From Streptomyces globisporus (lineage in GTDB: Bacteria; Actinomycetota; Actinomycetes; Streptomycetales; Streptomycetaceae): 64,000 nucleotides of DNA. Position numbers and translations under genes: made by a program. The stretch spans positions 248,001 through 312,000 of the forward strand of contig BMTG01000008.1 in the NCBI GenBank assembly GCA_014649555.1, given 5' to 3'. The stretch's first letter is position 1; each line of letters begins with the position of its first letter. The notes under the pieces were generated by a model. It was not told the origin of the DNA. It did not search any database and was given only the letters and a program-made list of their open reading frames with translations. Below are positions 54,645 through 64,000 of the stretch, in pieces.

Positions 54645-55552
54645 GCGCGCTGAAGGGCCGGCTCACCGACGGGCTGTACGGGCTGGGCTGGGGCGCGGTC
54701 AAGACGCTGCCCGAGACTGCCGCCACCCGCCTCTTCCGCACCATCGCCGACCAGGTCTGGAAGCGGCGCGGCAAGAGCGTGCTGCGCCTGGAGTCCAATC
54801 TGGCGCGGGTCGTCCCGGACGCGGGCCCGGAGCGGCTGGCCGAGCTGTCCAAGGCCGGGATGCGCTCCTACATGCGCTACTGGATGGAGTCGTTCCGACT
54901 GCCGACCTGGAGCCCGGAGCGCATCAGGGCGAGCATCGACGTCAAGGACGCCCACCTGCTGACCGAGGGCCTGGACGCCGGGAAGGGCGTGATCATCGCC
55001 CTGCCCCACCTGGGCAACTGGGACCACGCGGGCGCCTGGGTCACCACCCACCTCAAGGTCCCCTTCACCACCGTCGCCGAACGGCTGGAGCCCGCCACCC
55101 TCTACGACCGGTTCGTCGCCTACCGCGAGGGCCTCGGCATGGAGGTCCTGCCGCACAGCGGCGGGGCCGCCTTCGGGACCCTGGCCCGGCGGCTGCGCGC
55201 GGGCGGCCTGGTCTGCCTGGTCGCGGACCGGGACCTGTCCGCGTCCGGGGTCGAGGTGTCGTTCTTCGGCGCCACCGCCCGGATGCCCGCGGGCCCGGCG
55301 CTGCTCGCCCAGCAGACGGGCGCGCTGCTGCTGCCGGTCACCCTCTGGTACGACGGCACGCCGGTGATGGGCGCCCGGGTCCACCCGGCGGTCGAGGTGC
55401 CCGAGGAGGGCACCCGTACCGAGAAGACGTCCGCGATGACGCAGGCGCTGGCCGACGCCTTCGCCGGCGGGATCGCCGAGCACCCGGAGGACTGGCACAT
55501 GCTCCAGCGGCTCTGGCTGGACGACCTGGACCCCCAGGGGGCACCGAAGTGA
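54641..55552 (+). CDS. patA: PIM acyltransferase (PatA-like)
   Basis: 303 residues, GTG overlapping the pgsA stop. It is a lipid A biosynthesis-type acyltransferase (LpxL superfamily) with HX4D catalytic motif His123-Leu-Gly-Asn-Trp-Asp128 in IALPHLGNWDHAG. It acylates mannosyl groups of phosphatidylinositol mannosides. Its stop overlaps the pimA start (GTGA). The operon layout matches Rv2612c-Rv2611c-Rv2610c of Mycobacterium tuberculosis. Confidence 0.9.
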   Translation: MSALKGRLTDGLYGLGWGAVKTLPETAATRLFRTIADQVWKRRGKSVLRLESNLARVVPDAGPERLAELSKAGMRSYMRYWMESFRLPTWSPERIRASIDVKDAHLLTEGLDAGKGVIIALPHLGNWDHAGAWVTTHLKVPFTTVAERLEPATLYDRFVAYREGLGMEVLPHSGGAAFGTLARRLRAGGLVCLVADRDLSASGVEVSFFGATARMPAGPALLAQQTGALLLPVTLWYDGTPVMGARVHPAVEVPEEGTRTEKTSAMTQALADAFAGGIAEHPEDWHMLQRLWLDDLDPQGAPK

Positions 55553-56709
55553 AGATCGGCATCGTCTGCCCGTACTCCTGGGACGTACCGGGCGGCGTGC
55601 AGTTCCACATCCGGGACCTCGCCGAACACCTGATCCGGCTCGGCCACGAGGTCTCCGTCCTGGCCCCCGCCGACGACGAGACCCCGCTGCCGCCGTACGT
55701 CGTCTCGGCGGGCCGGGCCGTTCCGGTCCCGTACAACGGCTCGGTCGCCCGGCTGAACTTCGGCTTCCTGTCGGCGGCCCGGGTGCGGCGCTGGCTGCAC
55801 GACGGCACGTTCGACGTGATCCACATCCACGAGCCGACCTCCCCGTCCCTGGGCCTGCTGGCCTGCTGGGCGGCGCAGGGCCCGATCGTGGCCACCTTCC
55901 ACACCTCCAACCCGCGCTCCCGGGCGATGATCGCGGCGTACCCGATCCTCCAGCCCGCGCTGGAGAAGATCAGCGCCCGGATCGCGGTCAGCGAGTACGC
56001 CCGGCGCACCCTGGTCGAGCACCTCGGCGGCGACGCCGTCGTCATCCCCAACGGCGTCGACGTCGGCTTCTTCGCCTACGCCGAGCCGAAGGCGGAATGG
56101 CAGGGCCAGACGCTCGGCTTCATCGGCCGCATCGACGAACCCCGCAAGGGCCTGCCCGTCCTGATGAAGGCGCTGCCCGCGATCCTCGCCGCCCGCCCCG
56201 AGGCCCGGCTGCTGGTCGCCGGGCGCGGGGACGAGGAGGAGGCGGTGGCCACGCTGCCGAAGGAGCTGCGCGAGCGCGTCGAGTTCCTCGGCATGGTCAG
56301 CGACGAGGACAAGGCCCGGCTGCTGCGCAGCGTCGACGTGTACGTGGCCCCGAACACCGGCGGCGAGAGCTTCGGCATCATCCTGGTCGAGGCGCTGTCG
56401 GCCGGGGCGCCGGTCCTCGCGAGCGATCTGGACGCCTTCGCACAGGTGCTGGACCAGGGGGCGGCGGGCGACCTGTTCGCCAACGAGGACGCCGACGCGC
56501 TGGCCGAGGCCGCGATCCGGCTGCTGGGCGACCCGGAGCGCCGCAAGGGTCTGCGGGAGCGGGGCGAGGCGCACGTACGGCGCTTCGACTGGGCGACGGT
56601 GGGGGCCGACATCCTCGCGGTGTACGAGACGGTGACCGACGGGGCCGCCTCGGTCGCGGCGGACGAACGCTCCGGGCTGCGGGCCCGGTTCGGGCTCGCG
56701 CGGGACTGA
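55549..56709 (+). CDS. pimA: Phosphatidylinositol alpha-mannosyltransferase (PimA-like)
   Basis: 386 residues, GTG overlapping patA. It is a GT-B glycosyltransferase, family GT4: IVCPYSWDVPGGVQFHIRDL at the N-terminus, HEPTSPS in the middle, and the C-terminal nucleotide-sugar motif GGESFGIILVEALSAGAP. PimA transfers mannose from GDP-mannose to phosphatidylinositol as the first PIM step. Length fits. The end of this gene is followed by the LemA-like gene 76 bases later. Confidence 0.92.
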   Translation: MKIGIVCPYSWDVPGGVQFHIRDLAEHLIRLGHEVSVLAPADDETPLPPYVVSAGRAVPVPYNGSVARLNFGFLSAARVRRWLHDGTFDVIHIHEPTSPSLGLLACWAAQGPIVATFHTSNPRSRAMIAAYPILQPALEKISARIAVSEYARRTLVEHLGGDAVVIPNGVDVGFFAYAEPKAEWQGQTLGFIGRIDEPRKGLPVLMKALPAILAARPEARLLVAGRGDEEEAVATLPKELRERVEFLGMVSDEDKARLLRSVDVYVAPNTGGESFGIILVEALSAGAPVLASDLDAFAQVLDQGAAGDLFANEDADALAEAAIRLLGDPERRKGLRERGEAHVRRFDWATVGADILAVYETVTDGAASVAADERSGLRARFGLARD

Positions 56710-56785
56710 GAGCGGGGACCCTCCCTGAGGGTGGGGCTCCCGGCGGTTGAGGTCCGGGCCCCGCGCGACGGTAGCGTGTGGGCCC

Positions 56786-57334
56786 GTGACCGTAACCCTC
56801 ATCGTCTGGATCGTCGTCGCGCTCATCGCGATCGGCGTGTACCTCAGCTGGACCGCCGGCCGGCTCGACCGTCTGCACTCCCGGATCGACGCCGCCCGCG
56901 CCGCCCTCGACGCCCAACTGCTGCGCCGCGCCTCGGTCACCCAGGAGCTGGCCACCTCCGGCGTCCTGGACCCGGCGGCCTCGATCGTCCTGTACGAGGC
57001 CGCGCACGCCGCCCGGCAGGCCGAGGAGGACCACCGCGAGGTCGCCGAGAGCGAACTGAGCACCGCCCTGCGCGCCGTCTTCGGCGAACCGGCCCAGGTC
57101 GACGCGGTGAAGGAGATCCCCGGCGGCGAGGACGCCGCCACCGAACTGGCCGCCGCCGTACGCCGCGTGCCCATGGCCCGCCGCTTCCACAACGACGCCG
57201 TGCGCGCCGCCCGCGCCCTGCGCCGGCACCGAACGGTCCGGCTCCTCCGGCTGGCCGGGCACGCCCCGTTCCCGCTCGCCTTCGAGATGGACGACGCCCC
57301 GCCGGTGGCCCTCGCGGACCGCCCGGGCACCTGA
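56786..57334 (+). CDS. LemA-like membrane protein
   Basis: 182 residues from GTG 56786. TAGCGT (56772-56777) eight bases ahead suggests a leaderless message. One N-terminal helix (TVTLIVWIVVALIAIGVYLS), then an alpha-helical coiled region and ARRFHNDAVRAARALRRHR like the LemA motif. It probably faces the cytoplasm or cell surface; role unknown. Confidence 0.75.
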   Translation: MTVTLIVWIVVALIAIGVYLSWTAGRLDRLHSRIDAARAALDAQLLRRASVTQELATSGVLDPAASIVLYEAAHAARQAEEDHREVAESELSTALRAVFGEPAQVDAVKEIPGGEDAATELAAAVRRVPMARRFHNDAVRAARALRRHRTVRLLRLAGHAPFPLAFEMDDAPPVALADRPGT

Positions 57335-57455
57335 GCCGGAGCACGATCCCAGGCCAAAACGATCCACGGCCTGTTCATTGGCCCTTGCTGTGGCCTGCTT
57401 CCACAGCGTTTGCTCGGCGATGCAGTATCCAGCGTCTTTCACCGAGTGAGGTCCC

Positions 57456-58376
57456 GTGTCCACGCTTCCCAGCACCCCGCAGTCCGCCGAGTCCCCCGCC
57501 ACCGGCACCGCCCGAGTCAAGCGCGGCATGGCCGAGCAGCTCAAGGGCGGCGTGATCATGGACGTCGTCGACGCCGAGCAGGCGAAGATCGCCGAGGACG
57601 CGGGCGCCGTGGCCGTCATGGCCCTGGAGCGGGTCCCCGCCGACATCCGCAAGGACGGCGGCGTGGCCCGGATGTCCGACCCCAACATGATCGAGGAGAT
57701 CATCGGGGCCGTCTCCATCCCGGTCATGGCCAAGTCCCGCATCGGCCACTTCGTCGAGGCCCAGGTGCTCCAGTCCCTCGGCGTCGACTACATCGACGAG
57801 TCCGAGGTCCTCACCCCGGCCGACGAGGTCAACCACAGCGACAAGTTCGCCTTCACCACCCCCTTCGTCTGTGGCGCCACCAACCTGGGCGAGGCCTTGC
57901 GCCGGATCGCCGAGGGCGCGGCCATGATCCGCTCGAAGGGCGAGGCCGGCACCGGCAACGTCGTCGAGGCCGTCCGCCACCTCCGCCAGATCAAGAACGA
58001 GATCGCGCGTCTGCGCGGCTTCGACAACAACGAGCTGTACGCCGCCGCCAAGGACCTCCGCGCCCCCTACGAGCTGGTCAAGGAGGTCGCGGAGCTGGGC
58101 AAGCTGCCCGTCGTGCTGTTCTCCGCCGGTGGCGTCGCCACCCCGGCCGACGCCGCGCTGATGCGCCAGCTCGGTGCCGAGGGCGTCTTCGTCGGCTCCG
58201 GCATCTTCAAGTCCGGCGACCCGGCCAAGCGCGCCGCCGCCATCGTGAAGGCCACCACCTTCTACGACGACCCGAAGGTCATCGCGGACGCCTCCCGCAA
58301 CCTGGGCGAGGCCATGGTCGGCATCAACTGCGACACCCTGCCCGAGTCCGAGCGCTACGCCAACCGCGGCTGGTAA
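57456..58376 (+). CDS. pdxS: Pyridoxal 5'-phosphate synthase subunit PdxS
   Basis: 306 residues from GTG 57456. The (beta/alpha)8 synthase has the imine-forming Lys93 in [11 protein letters not shown], phosphate-binding SKGEAGTGN and [10 protein letters not shown]. It makes PLP from ribose 5-phosphate and glyceraldehyde 3-phosphate with ammonia from PdxT. Seven bases separate it from pdxT. PLP serves ArgD and PabC in this window. Confidence 0.97.
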   Translation: MSTLPSTPQSAESPATGTARVKRGMAEQLKGGVIMDVVDAEQAKIAEDAGAVAVMALERVPADIRKDGGVARMSDPNMIEEIIGAVSIPVMAKSRIGHFVEAQVLQSLGVDYIDESEVLTPADEVNHSDKFAFTTPFVCGATNLGEALRRIAEGAAMIRSKGEAGTGNVVEAVRHLRQIKNEIARLRGFDNNELYAAAKDLRAPYELVKEVAELGKLPVVLFSAGGVATPADAALMRQLGAEGVFVGSGIFKSGDPAKRAAAIVKATTFYDDPKVIADASRNLGEAMVGINCDTLPESERYANRGW

Positions 58377-58382
58377 CCACTG

Positions 58383-58976
58383 ATGAGTGACACCCCTGTG
58401 ATCGGCGTCCTGGCGCTCCAGGGCGACGTACGGGAGCACCTGATCGCCCTGGCCTCGGCTGACGCCCTGGCCAGGCCGGTCCGGCGCCCCGAGGAGCTGG
58501 CGGAGGTCGACGGCCTGGTCATCCCGGGCGGCGAGTCGACCACCATGTCCAAGCTGGCGGTCCTCTTCGGCATGATGGAGCCGCTGCGCGATCGGGTCCG
58601 GGCCGGGATGCCCGTCTACGGCACCTGCGCCGGCATGATCCTGCTGGCCGAGAAGATCCTCGACCCGCGCTCGGGCCAGGAGACCGTCGGCGGCATCGAC
58701 ATGATCGTCCGGCGCAACGCCTTCGGCCGGCAGAACGAGTCGTTCGAGGCCGCGGTCGAGGTCGCCGGGGTCGGCGGCGGCCCCGTGGAGGGCGTGTTCA
58801 TCCGCGCCCCCTGGGTGGAGTCCGTCGGGGCCGAGGCGGAGGTCATCGCCGAGCACGGCGGTCACATCGTGGCCGTACGCCAGCGAAATGTCCTCGCCAC
58901 GTCGTTCCATCCCGAACTGACCGGCGATCATCGCGTGCACGCTCTGTTCGTGGACATGGTGCGCGCAGTGAAGTGA
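58383..58976 (+). CDS. pdxT: Pyridoxal 5'-phosphate synthase glutaminase subunit PdxT
   Basis: 197 residues. Class I glutamine amidotransferase: GGEST (49-53), nucleophile Cys82 in [11 protein letters not shown], and the catalytic His-Glu pair in [10 protein letters not shown]. It feeds ammonia to PdxS through a channel. Same operon. Confidence 0.97.
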   Translation: MSDTPVIGVLALQGDVREHLIALASADALARPVRRPEELAEVDGLVIPGGESTTMSKLAVLFGMMEPLRDRVRAGMPVYGTCAGMILLAEKILDPRSGQETVGGIDMIVRRNAFGRQNESFEAAVEVAGVGGGPVEGVFIRAPWVESVGAEAEVIAEHGGHIVAVRQRNVLATSFHPELTGDHRVHALFVDMVRAVK

Positions 58977-59037
58977 GCGGACCCCGGTAGGATCTCTCGG
59001 GTTCGACTCGATTTTGGTGACGCGAAGGAGAAGGCAG

Positions 59038-59790
59038 ATGTCCGGCCACTCTAAATGGGCTACGACGAAGCACAAGAAGGCCGTGATTGACGCCAAGCGC
59101 GGCAAGCTCTTCGCGAAGCTGATCAAGAACATCGAGGTCGCGGCCCGCTCCGGCGGCATCGACCCCGATGGCAACCCGACGCTCGTCGACGCCATCCAGA
59201 AGGCGAAGAAGAGTTCCGTCCCGAACAAGAACATCGATTCCGCCGTCAAGCGCGGCGGCGGTCTCGAAGCGGGCGGTACCGACTACGAGACGATCATGTA
59301 CGAGGGTTACGGCCCCAACGGTGTCGCGGTGCTCATCGAGTGCCTCACCGACAACCGCAACCGCGCCGCGTCCGACGTCCGTGTCGCGATGACCCGGAAC
59401 GGTGGCTCGATGGCCGACCCGGGCTCCGTCTCGTACCTGTTCAACCGCAAGGGCGTCGTGATCGTGCCCAAGGGCGAGCTGACCGAGGACGACGTGCTCG
59501 GCGCGGTCCTCGACGCGGGCGCCGAGGAGGTCAACGACCTCGGCGAGACCTTCGAGGTGGTCAGCGAGGCCACCGACATGGTCGCGGTGCGCACCGCCCT
59601 CCAGGAGGCGGGCATCGACTACGACTCCGCCGAGGCCAACTTCCTGCCGACGATGCAGGTCGAGCTGGACGAAGAGGGCGCCCGCAAGATCTTCAAGCTC
59701 ATCGACGCGCTGGAGGACAGCGACGACGTGCAGAACGTCTTCGCCAACTTCGACGTGTCCGACGAGGTCATGGAGAAGGTCGACGCCTGA
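59038..59790 (+). CDS. yebC: YebC/PmpR-family regulator
   Basis: 250 residues from ATG 59038, with GAAGGAGAAGG ahead. [20 protein letters not shown] and the three-domain layout ([25 protein letters not shown]) match TACO1/YebC proteins; members promote translation of proline-rich stretches or act as DNA-binding regulators. Conserved next to ruvC. Confidence 0.95.
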   Translation: MSGHSKWATTKHKKAVIDAKRGKLFAKLIKNIEVAARSGGIDPDGNPTLVDAIQKAKKSSVPNKNIDSAVKRGGGLEAGGTDYETIMYEGYGPNGVAVLIECLTDNRNRAASDVRVAMTRNGGSMADPGSVSYLFNRKGVVIVPKGELTEDDVLGAVLDAGAEEVNDLGETFEVVSEATDMVAVRTALQEAGIDYDSAEANFLPTMQVELDEEGARKIFKLIDALEDSDDVQNVFANFDVSDEVMEKVDA

Positions 59791-59812
59791 GGCGCGGCCG
59801 GCACAGCACGGT

Positions 59813-59849
59813 ACGACGGGCCGACGGGGACACCCCGTCGGCCCGTCGT
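59813..59849. terminator. Terminator between yebC and ruvC
   Basis: Perfect 17-bp stem (ACGACGGGCCGACGGGG at 59813-59829 with 59833-59849), three-base loop ACA. It separates yebC from the ruvCAB operon. Confidence 0.88.
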
Positions 59850-59942
59850 CATGTGGTTGCGAGGCTTTGTCAGTGCGAGCCGATAGCCTGCGGGAACAGA
59901 TGAACGAGTGGGCGTCGCGAGCAGCGAGGACAGGGGGGCTCC

Positions 59943-60680
59943 ATGCGGGTTCTGGGCGTTGACCCGGGACTGACCCGGTGCGGTGTCGGCGTGGTCGAGG
60001 GGGTCGCGGGCCGCCCGCTGACCATGCTCGGCGTCGGCGTCGTGCGCACCTCGGCCGACGCGGAGCTGGGCGACCGGCTCGTCGCCGTGGAGCGTGGCAT
60101 CGAAGCCTGGCTCGACGAGTACTCCCCGGGTTACGTGGCGGTGGAGCGGGTCTTCGCCCAGCACAACGTCCGTACGGTGATGGGCACCGCCCAGGCCAGC
60201 GCGATCGCCATGCTCTGCGCCGCCCGCCGGGGCATCCCGGTCGCCCTGCACACGCCCAGCGAGGTCAAGGCCGCCGTCACCGGATCGGGCCGCGCGGAGA
60301 AGGCCCAGGTCGGGGCCATGGTGACCCGGCTGCTCCGGCTGGACGCCCCGCCCAAGCCCGCCGACGCCGCCGACGCCCTGGCCCTCGCCATCTGCCACAT
60401 CTGGCGGGCCCCTGCGCAGAACCGGCTCCAGCAGGCGGTAGCGGCCCACCGCACGTCCGGCGCGCCCGGGGTCTCCGGCGCACCCTGCGCGCCCGGCGTC
60501 TCGCGCACGCCGCGCACATCCCGTACGCCCGGATCGTCCGGCAACACCCCCGGCGTAACCGGTACCTCCGGCACCGCGCCCGGCACCCCCGGCGCGCCCG
60601 GCACCCCCCGAACCTCCGGCACCGCCCGTACCTCCGGCGCGTCCCCCGCCCCGCGCACGCTGAAAGGCCGCACCGCATGA
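59943..60680 (+). CDS. ruvC: Holliday-junction endonuclease RuvC with long low-complexity tail
   Basis: 245 residues. The catalytic acids Asp7, Glu68, Asp141 and Asp144 are all present ([27 protein letters not shown]). After the normal core ends about 165, a tail of about 75 residues of Gly/Thr/Pro/Ser/Ala with repeated PGT, SGT and APG units continues to the stop. Most RuvC proteins end near 165-190. The tail is probably disordered. The stop overlaps the ruvA ATG (ATGA). Confidence 0.95.
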   Translation: MRVLGVDPGLTRCGVGVVEGVAGRPLTMLGVGVVRTSADAELGDRLVAVERGIEAWLDEYSPGYVAVERVFAQHNVRTVMGTAQASAIAMLCAARRGIPVALHTPSEVKAAVTGSGRAEKAQVGAMVTRLLRLDAPPKPADAADALALAICHIWRAPAQNRLQQAVAAHRTSGAPGVSGAPCAPGVSRTPRTSRTPGSSGNTPGVTGTSGTAPGTPGAPGTPRTSGTARTSGASPAPRTLKGRTA

Positions 60681-61303
60681 TCGCCTTCGTCTCCGGCCCG
60701 GTGGCCGCCCTCGCCCCGACCACGGCCGTCATCGAGGTCGGCGGCATCGGCATGGCCGTTCAGTGCACCCCGCACACCCTCGCCGACCTGCGTGTCGGCA
60801 AGGAGGCCCGGCTCGCCACCTCCCTCGTCGTCCGGGAGGACTCCCTCACGCTGTACGGCTTCCGGGACGACGACGAGCGGCAGGTGTTCGAGCTGCTCCA
60901 GACCGCCAGCGGAGTCGGACCCCGGCTCGCCCAGGCGATGCTCGCCACCCACAGCCCCGACGCCCTGCGCCTCGCGGTCTCCACCGGCGACGAGAAGGCG
61001 CTCACCGCCGTCTCCGGCATCGGGAAGAAGGGCGCCCAGAAACTGCTGCTGGAACTCAAGGACCGGCTCGGCGAACCGGTCGGCGCGCACATCGGCCAGC
61101 AGGGCATCGGCACCCCCGTCACCTCGGGGTGGCGCGATCAGCTCCAGGCCGCCCTGATCGGCCTCGGCTACGCGAGCCGCGAGGCCGACGAAGCCGTCAA
61201 CGCCGTCGCCCCGCAGGCCGAGGCCGCCGTCGCCGAGGGCACCGCACCCCCCGTGCCCCAGCTGCTGCGGGCCGCCCTGCAGACTCTCAACCGCGCACGC
61301 TGA
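60677..61303 (+). CDS. ruvA: Holliday-junction DNA helicase subunit RuvA
   Basis: 208 residues, ATG overlapping the ruvC stop. Domain I has an OB-fold start [14 protein letters not shown], domain II two helix-hairpin-helix motifs ([36 protein letters not shown]), domain III a C-terminal RuvB-binding region. It tethers RuvB to the four-way junction. Confidence 0.97.
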   Translation: MIAFVSGPVAALAPTTAVIEVGGIGMAVQCTPHTLADLRVGKEARLATSLVVREDSLTLYGFRDDDERQVFELLQTASGVGPRLAQAMLATHSPDALRLAVSTGDEKALTAVSGIGKKGAQKLLLELKDRLGEPVGAHIGQQGIGTPVTSGWRDQLQAALIGLGYASREADEAVNAVAPQAEAAVAEGTAPPVPQLLRAALQTLNRAR

Positions 61304-61332
61304 CCGGCACCGAACCACCGAAGAGGCCCTTG

Positions 61333-62418
61333 ATGAACTGGGACGAGACCGGACCCGAGACCGACGAGCCGACCGGCCCGGTCTTCGACGACCGGCTGGT
61401 CGACGCCGACGCGGACGGCGAGGACACCGCGGTCGAGGCGGCGCTGCGCCCCAAGGACCTGGAGGAGTTCGTCGGCCAGGAGAAGGTCCGCGAACAGCTC
61501 GACCTGGTCCTCAAGGCGGCCCGCGCCCGCGGCGCCACCGCCGACCACGTGCTGCTCTCCGGCGCCCCCGGCCTCGGCAAGACCACCCTCTCGATGATCA
61601 TCGCCGCCGAGATGTCCGCCCCGATCCGCATCACCTCGGGCCCCGCCATCCAGCACGCCGGCGACCTCGCGGCGATCCTCTCCTCCCTCCAGGAGGGCGA
61701 GGTCCTCTTCCTCGACGAGATCCACCGCATGTCCCGGCCCGCCGAGGAGATGCTCTACATGGCGATGGAGGACTTCCGGGTCGACGTCATCGTCGGCAAG
61801 GGCCCCGGCGCCACCGCGATCCCGCTGGAGCTGCCCCCCTTCACCCTGGTCGGGGCCACCACCCGGGCCGGACTGCTGCCGCCCCCGCTGCGCGACCGCT
61901 TCGGCTTCACCGGGCACATGGAGTTCTACGCCCCCGCCGAGCTGGAGCGCGTCATCCACCGCTCCGCCCGCCTCCTGGACGTCGGCATCGACGTGGAGGG
62001 CGCCGCCGAGATCGCCGGACGCTCCCGGGGCACCCCCCGTATCGCCAACCGGCTGCTCCGCCGCGTCCGCGACTACGCCCAGGTCAAGGCGGAGGGAACG
62101 ATCGACCGGGAGATCGCCGCGGCGGCCCTCAAGGTGTACGAGGTCGACGCCCGCGGGCTCGACCGGCTGGACCGCGCCGTCCTCGGCGCCCTGCTGAAGC
62201 TGTTCGGCGGCGGCCCCGTGGGCCTGTCCACCCTGGCGGTCGCCGTGGGGGAGGAGCGCGAGACCGTCGAGGAGGTCGCCGAGCCCTTCCTCGTACGGGA
62301 AGGACTGCTGGCCAGGACCCCGCGTGGCCGGGTCGCCACCCCCGCGGCCTGGGCCCACCTGGGACTGGTCCCGCCGCAGCACGGAGCAAAGGGACAACAG
62401 GGCCTGTTCGGGGCGTGA
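61333..62418 (+). CDS. ruvB: Holliday-junction DNA helicase RuvB
   Basis: 361 residues from ATG 61333 with GAAGAGG ahead. AAA+ motor: Walker A GAPGLGKT at 77-84, Walker [10 protein letters not shown], sensor [10 protein letters not shown], arginine-finger region PLRDRFG, and C-terminal winged helix ([18 protein letters not shown]). The N-terminal 35 residues are acidic and longer than in E. coli RuvB. With RuvA it drives branch migration. Confidence 0.97.
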   Translation: MNWDETGPETDEPTGPVFDDRLVDADADGEDTAVEAALRPKDLEEFVGQEKVREQLDLVLKAARARGATADHVLLSGAPGLGKTTLSMIIAAEMSAPIRITSGPAIQHAGDLAAILSSLQEGEVLFLDEIHRMSRPAEEMLYMAMEDFRVDVIVGKGPGATAIPLELPPFTLVGATTRAGLLPPPLRDRFGFTGHMEFYAPAELERVIHRSARLLDVGIDVEGAAEIAGRSRGTPRIANRLLRRVRDYAQVKAEGTIDREIAAAALKVYEVDARGLDRLDRAVLGALLKLFGGGPVGLSTLAVAVGEERETVEEVAEPFLVREGLLARTPRGRVATPAAWAHLGLVPPQHGAKGQQGLFGA

Positions 62419-62465
62419 TATGTCACGGGTTCGCGCGGACAGGAACCTGGGTGCCATGCTGGGCG

Positions 62466-62495
62466 TTGTTCCATCGATGCGGACTCATCTAGACT
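62466..62495 (+). promoter_or_regulatory. Promoter of yajC
   Basis: TTGTTC (62466-62471), 18 bases, TAGACT (62490-62495), about 90 bases before the yajC GTG. It marks a transcription unit separate from ruvCAB. Confidence 0.5.
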
Positions 62496-62585
62496 CCGCC
62501 GATGCCGCCCTAACCGGTCGGTGTACCCACCCCCGTATATAGAGGCCGCATTCCAGTCGCGGTCGTGCGAAGGAATTCCCGTCCC

Positions 62586-63083
62586 GTGGATCTCATCACT
62601 CTTCTCCCCTTCATCGTGCTCATCGGGGCCATGTTCCTGATGACCCGCTCCGCCAAGAAGAAGCAGGCGGCGGCCGCGCAGATGCGTAACGACATGCAGC
62701 CCGGTACCGGCGTCCGCACGATCGGGGGCATGTACGCGACCGTGAAGGAAGTCCACGACGACACCGTGCTCCTCGAGGTCGCCCCCGGCGTGCACGCCAT
62801 CTACGCGAAGAACGCCATCGGCGCCGTCCTGGACGACGCGGAGTACAACCGCATCGTGCACGGCGACGACCCGGAGCTGGACACGGACGGCACCGTCGTT
62901 CCCGACGACGCCTCCTCGCTGACCGGTGACGCCGACGCCGAGGTCGCCAAGATCGACCTGGGCAAGGACGCGGCCGACGCCACCGAGACCGAGGACGCCA
63001 CGGCCAAGGACGTCAAGGAGACCGAGGACGTCAAGGACGCCAAGGGCGAGGGCAAGACCGACGGCGACGCCGACTCCAAGTAG
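62586..63083 (+). CDS. yajC: Preprotein translocase accessory subunit YajC
   Basis: 165 residues from GTG 62586 with GAAGGA ahead. One N-terminal helix (DLITLLPFIVLIGAMFLMT), then the YajC core RTIGGMYATVKEVHDDTVLLEVAPG. An acidic repeat tail of D-A-T-E-K (about 115-165) is longer than in enteric YajC. It joins SecDF at the Sec channel, and secD follows. Confidence 0.92.
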   Translation: MDLITLLPFIVLIGAMFLMTRSAKKKQAAAAQMRNDMQPGTGVRTIGGMYATVKEVHDDTVLLEVAPGVHAIYAKNAIGAVLDDAEYNRIVHGDDPELDTDGTVVPDDASSLTGDADAEVAKIDLGKDAADATETEDATAKDVKETEDVKDAKGEGKTDGDADSK

Positions 63084-63092
63084 TTCTCACGA

Positions 63093-63136
63093 TCCCGGGG
63101 ACGTCGCGCGCCCACCGGCGCGGGGCGTCCCCGGGA
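63093..63136 (+). terminator. Hairpin between yajC and secD
   Basis: Outer 11-bp stem TCCCGGGGACG (63093-63103) with CGTCCCCGGGA (63126-63136), and an inner GCGCG/CGCGC stem. It may lower readthrough to secD; its position allows partial transcription. Confidence 0.65.
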
Positions 63137-63233
63137 CCGTGCGGTCGTCTGCGGGGGCAGGGTCCCCACTACACTTCGTGGCCGCTCGGGCGCGTACCCG
63201 GCGCGGGGCGGTTGGACAGGGAGAAACGAGAAG

Positions 63234-64000
63234 GTGGCAGCACCCAAGAAGGGCCGAGGGCCGGCCGTCGGTCAGGGCAGGCCGGGGCGTGCCCTGGCGC
63301 TGATCCTCATCGCCATGGTCGCGCTCGCCGGCGGGATGTTCCTGTCCGGGCACACCACACCCCGGCTGGGCATCGACCTGGCCGGCGGCACGTCGATCAC
63401 GCTGGAAGCGCAGAACCAGCCCGGCAAGCCGAACGCGATCAACCAGACCAACATGGACACCGCGGTCGGCATCATCGAGCGGCGGGTCAACGGTCTGGGC
63501 GTCTCCGAGGCCGAGGTCCAGACCCAGGGCAACAAGAACATCATCGTCAACATCCCCAAGGGGACGAACTCCAAGCAGGCCCAGGAGCAGGTCGGTACCA
63601 CCGCCCAGCTCTACTTCCGGCCTGTTCTGACGGTGCAGGCGAGCGGCCCCGAGGCGCCCAAGCCCTCCGACTCCGCCAGCCCCTCGGCCTCCGGCACCCC
63701 GAAGCCCGGCGAGTCCGCCCAGGGCGAGGACAAGGCGACGGACGGGGACAAGCCCCAGGGCGAGGAGGCCACCGGTTCGGAGGCCACCCCCTCGGCGAGC
63801 GCCACCACCCAGGGCCGCGCGGTCACCGGCGCCCTGACGAAGGACGACCCGACCCCCGGCGCCTCCGACAAGCCGAAGGCGCCGGAGTCCCCCGAGGCGT
63901 CGCCCTCCGCGGACCCGGCCACGGCCAAGCTCCAGGAGGAGTTCACCAAGCTCGACTGCACCGACCCCAAGCAGCGGACCGACGCGGGCAAGAACGCCAA
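63234..64000 (+). CDS. secD: Protein-export membrane protein SecD, N-terminal part (runs off window)
   Basis: At least 255 residues from GTG 63234. One helix (ALALILIAMVALAGGMFL), then the SecD P1 head start LGIDLAGGTSITLEA and NTAVGIIERRVNGLGVSE-like region. A Pro/Ser/Glu/Ala-rich, probably disordered insert of more than 100 residues (from about residue 140) separates parts of the periplasmic domain. Such inserts are common in Streptomyces SecD. SecD with SecF uses proton force to complete translocation. The end is missing. Confidence 0.95.
   Translation, partial: MAAPKKGRGPAVGQGRPGRALALILIAMVALAGGMFLSGHTTPRLGIDLAGGTSITLEAQNQPGKPNAINQTNMDTAVGIIERRVNGLGVSEAEVQTQGNKNIIVNIPKGTNSKQAQEQVGTTAQLYFRPVLTVQASGPEAPKPSDSASPSASGTPKPGESAQGEDKATDGDKPQGEEATGSEATPSASATTQGRAVTGALTKDDPTPGASDKPKAPESPEASPSADPATAKLQEEFTKLDCTDPKQRTDAGKNA

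Overview
The window is core chromosome of a Streptomyces: very high G+C, frequent GTG/TTG starts, many leaderless genes, ssgB, SALP/HelR-type actinobacterial genes, and a gene order that, from memory, matches the S. coelicolor region running from argB down to secD. No integrated phage, insertion sequence or CRISPR array was seen.

Layout. 1-7062: end of the arginine operon (argB tail, argD, argR), then a secreted L,D-transpeptidase-like protein, a HEAT-like repeat protein, and argG and argH with a hairpin between them. 7165-12736: aldo/keto reductase, a HelR-type RNA polymerase motor (minus strand) and a divergent TetR-MFS operon. The 250 bp between helR and tetR is the most densely wired non-coding stretch: a rifamycin-associated-element (RAE)-like palindrome covering the -35 regions of two opposed promoters, a U-tract terminator with an overlapping leaderless mini-ORF, and a TetR operator. 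12752-16915: PlsC acyltransferase, Tat-exported glycerophosphodiesterase, sigma-like protein, GNAT, two membrane proteins. 17154-20277: metNIQ methionine transporter preceded by a palindrome and a Cys/Met leader peptide. 20358-28053: GNAT, then corrin genes cobL, a giant BluB-CobT fusion with a long disordered N-terminus, and a His-rich CysG/CobA. 28143-33165: TrmH-type methyltransferase, Ser/Thr kinase, small membrane protein, APH-like kinase, zinc-ribbon protein, with a 29-bp minisatellite between two of them.

33280-33753 is a minus-strand tRNA cluster (Gly, Cys, three Val-GAC). 33911-39506: pabB-pabC, GNAT, DsbA-like protein, small membrane proteins, CGNR regulator and the sporulation gene ssgB. 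39707-46100: PGPGW membrane protein, two tRNA-Val(CAC) genes flanking an 876-residue membrane protein, a DnaQ-like exonuclease, and a DUF4365-like nuclease-fold gene coupled to an unknown gene. 46200-64000: thrS, K+ channel, HIT protein, membrane protein, EF-G paralogue, the phosphatidylinositol/PIM operon (pgsA-patA-pimA), LemA-like protein, pdxS-pdxT, yebC, ruvCAB, yajC and the start of secD. This last block has the same order in mycobacteria.

Functional themes are arginine, cobalamin, PLP and folate biosynthesis, methionine import, phosphatidylinositol mannoside synthesis, recombination and Sec export. Most genes are ordinary housekeeping genes; the novelty is mainly in regulatory DNA (helR/tetR, metNIQ leader) and in unusual protein extensions (CobT, CysG, RuvC).
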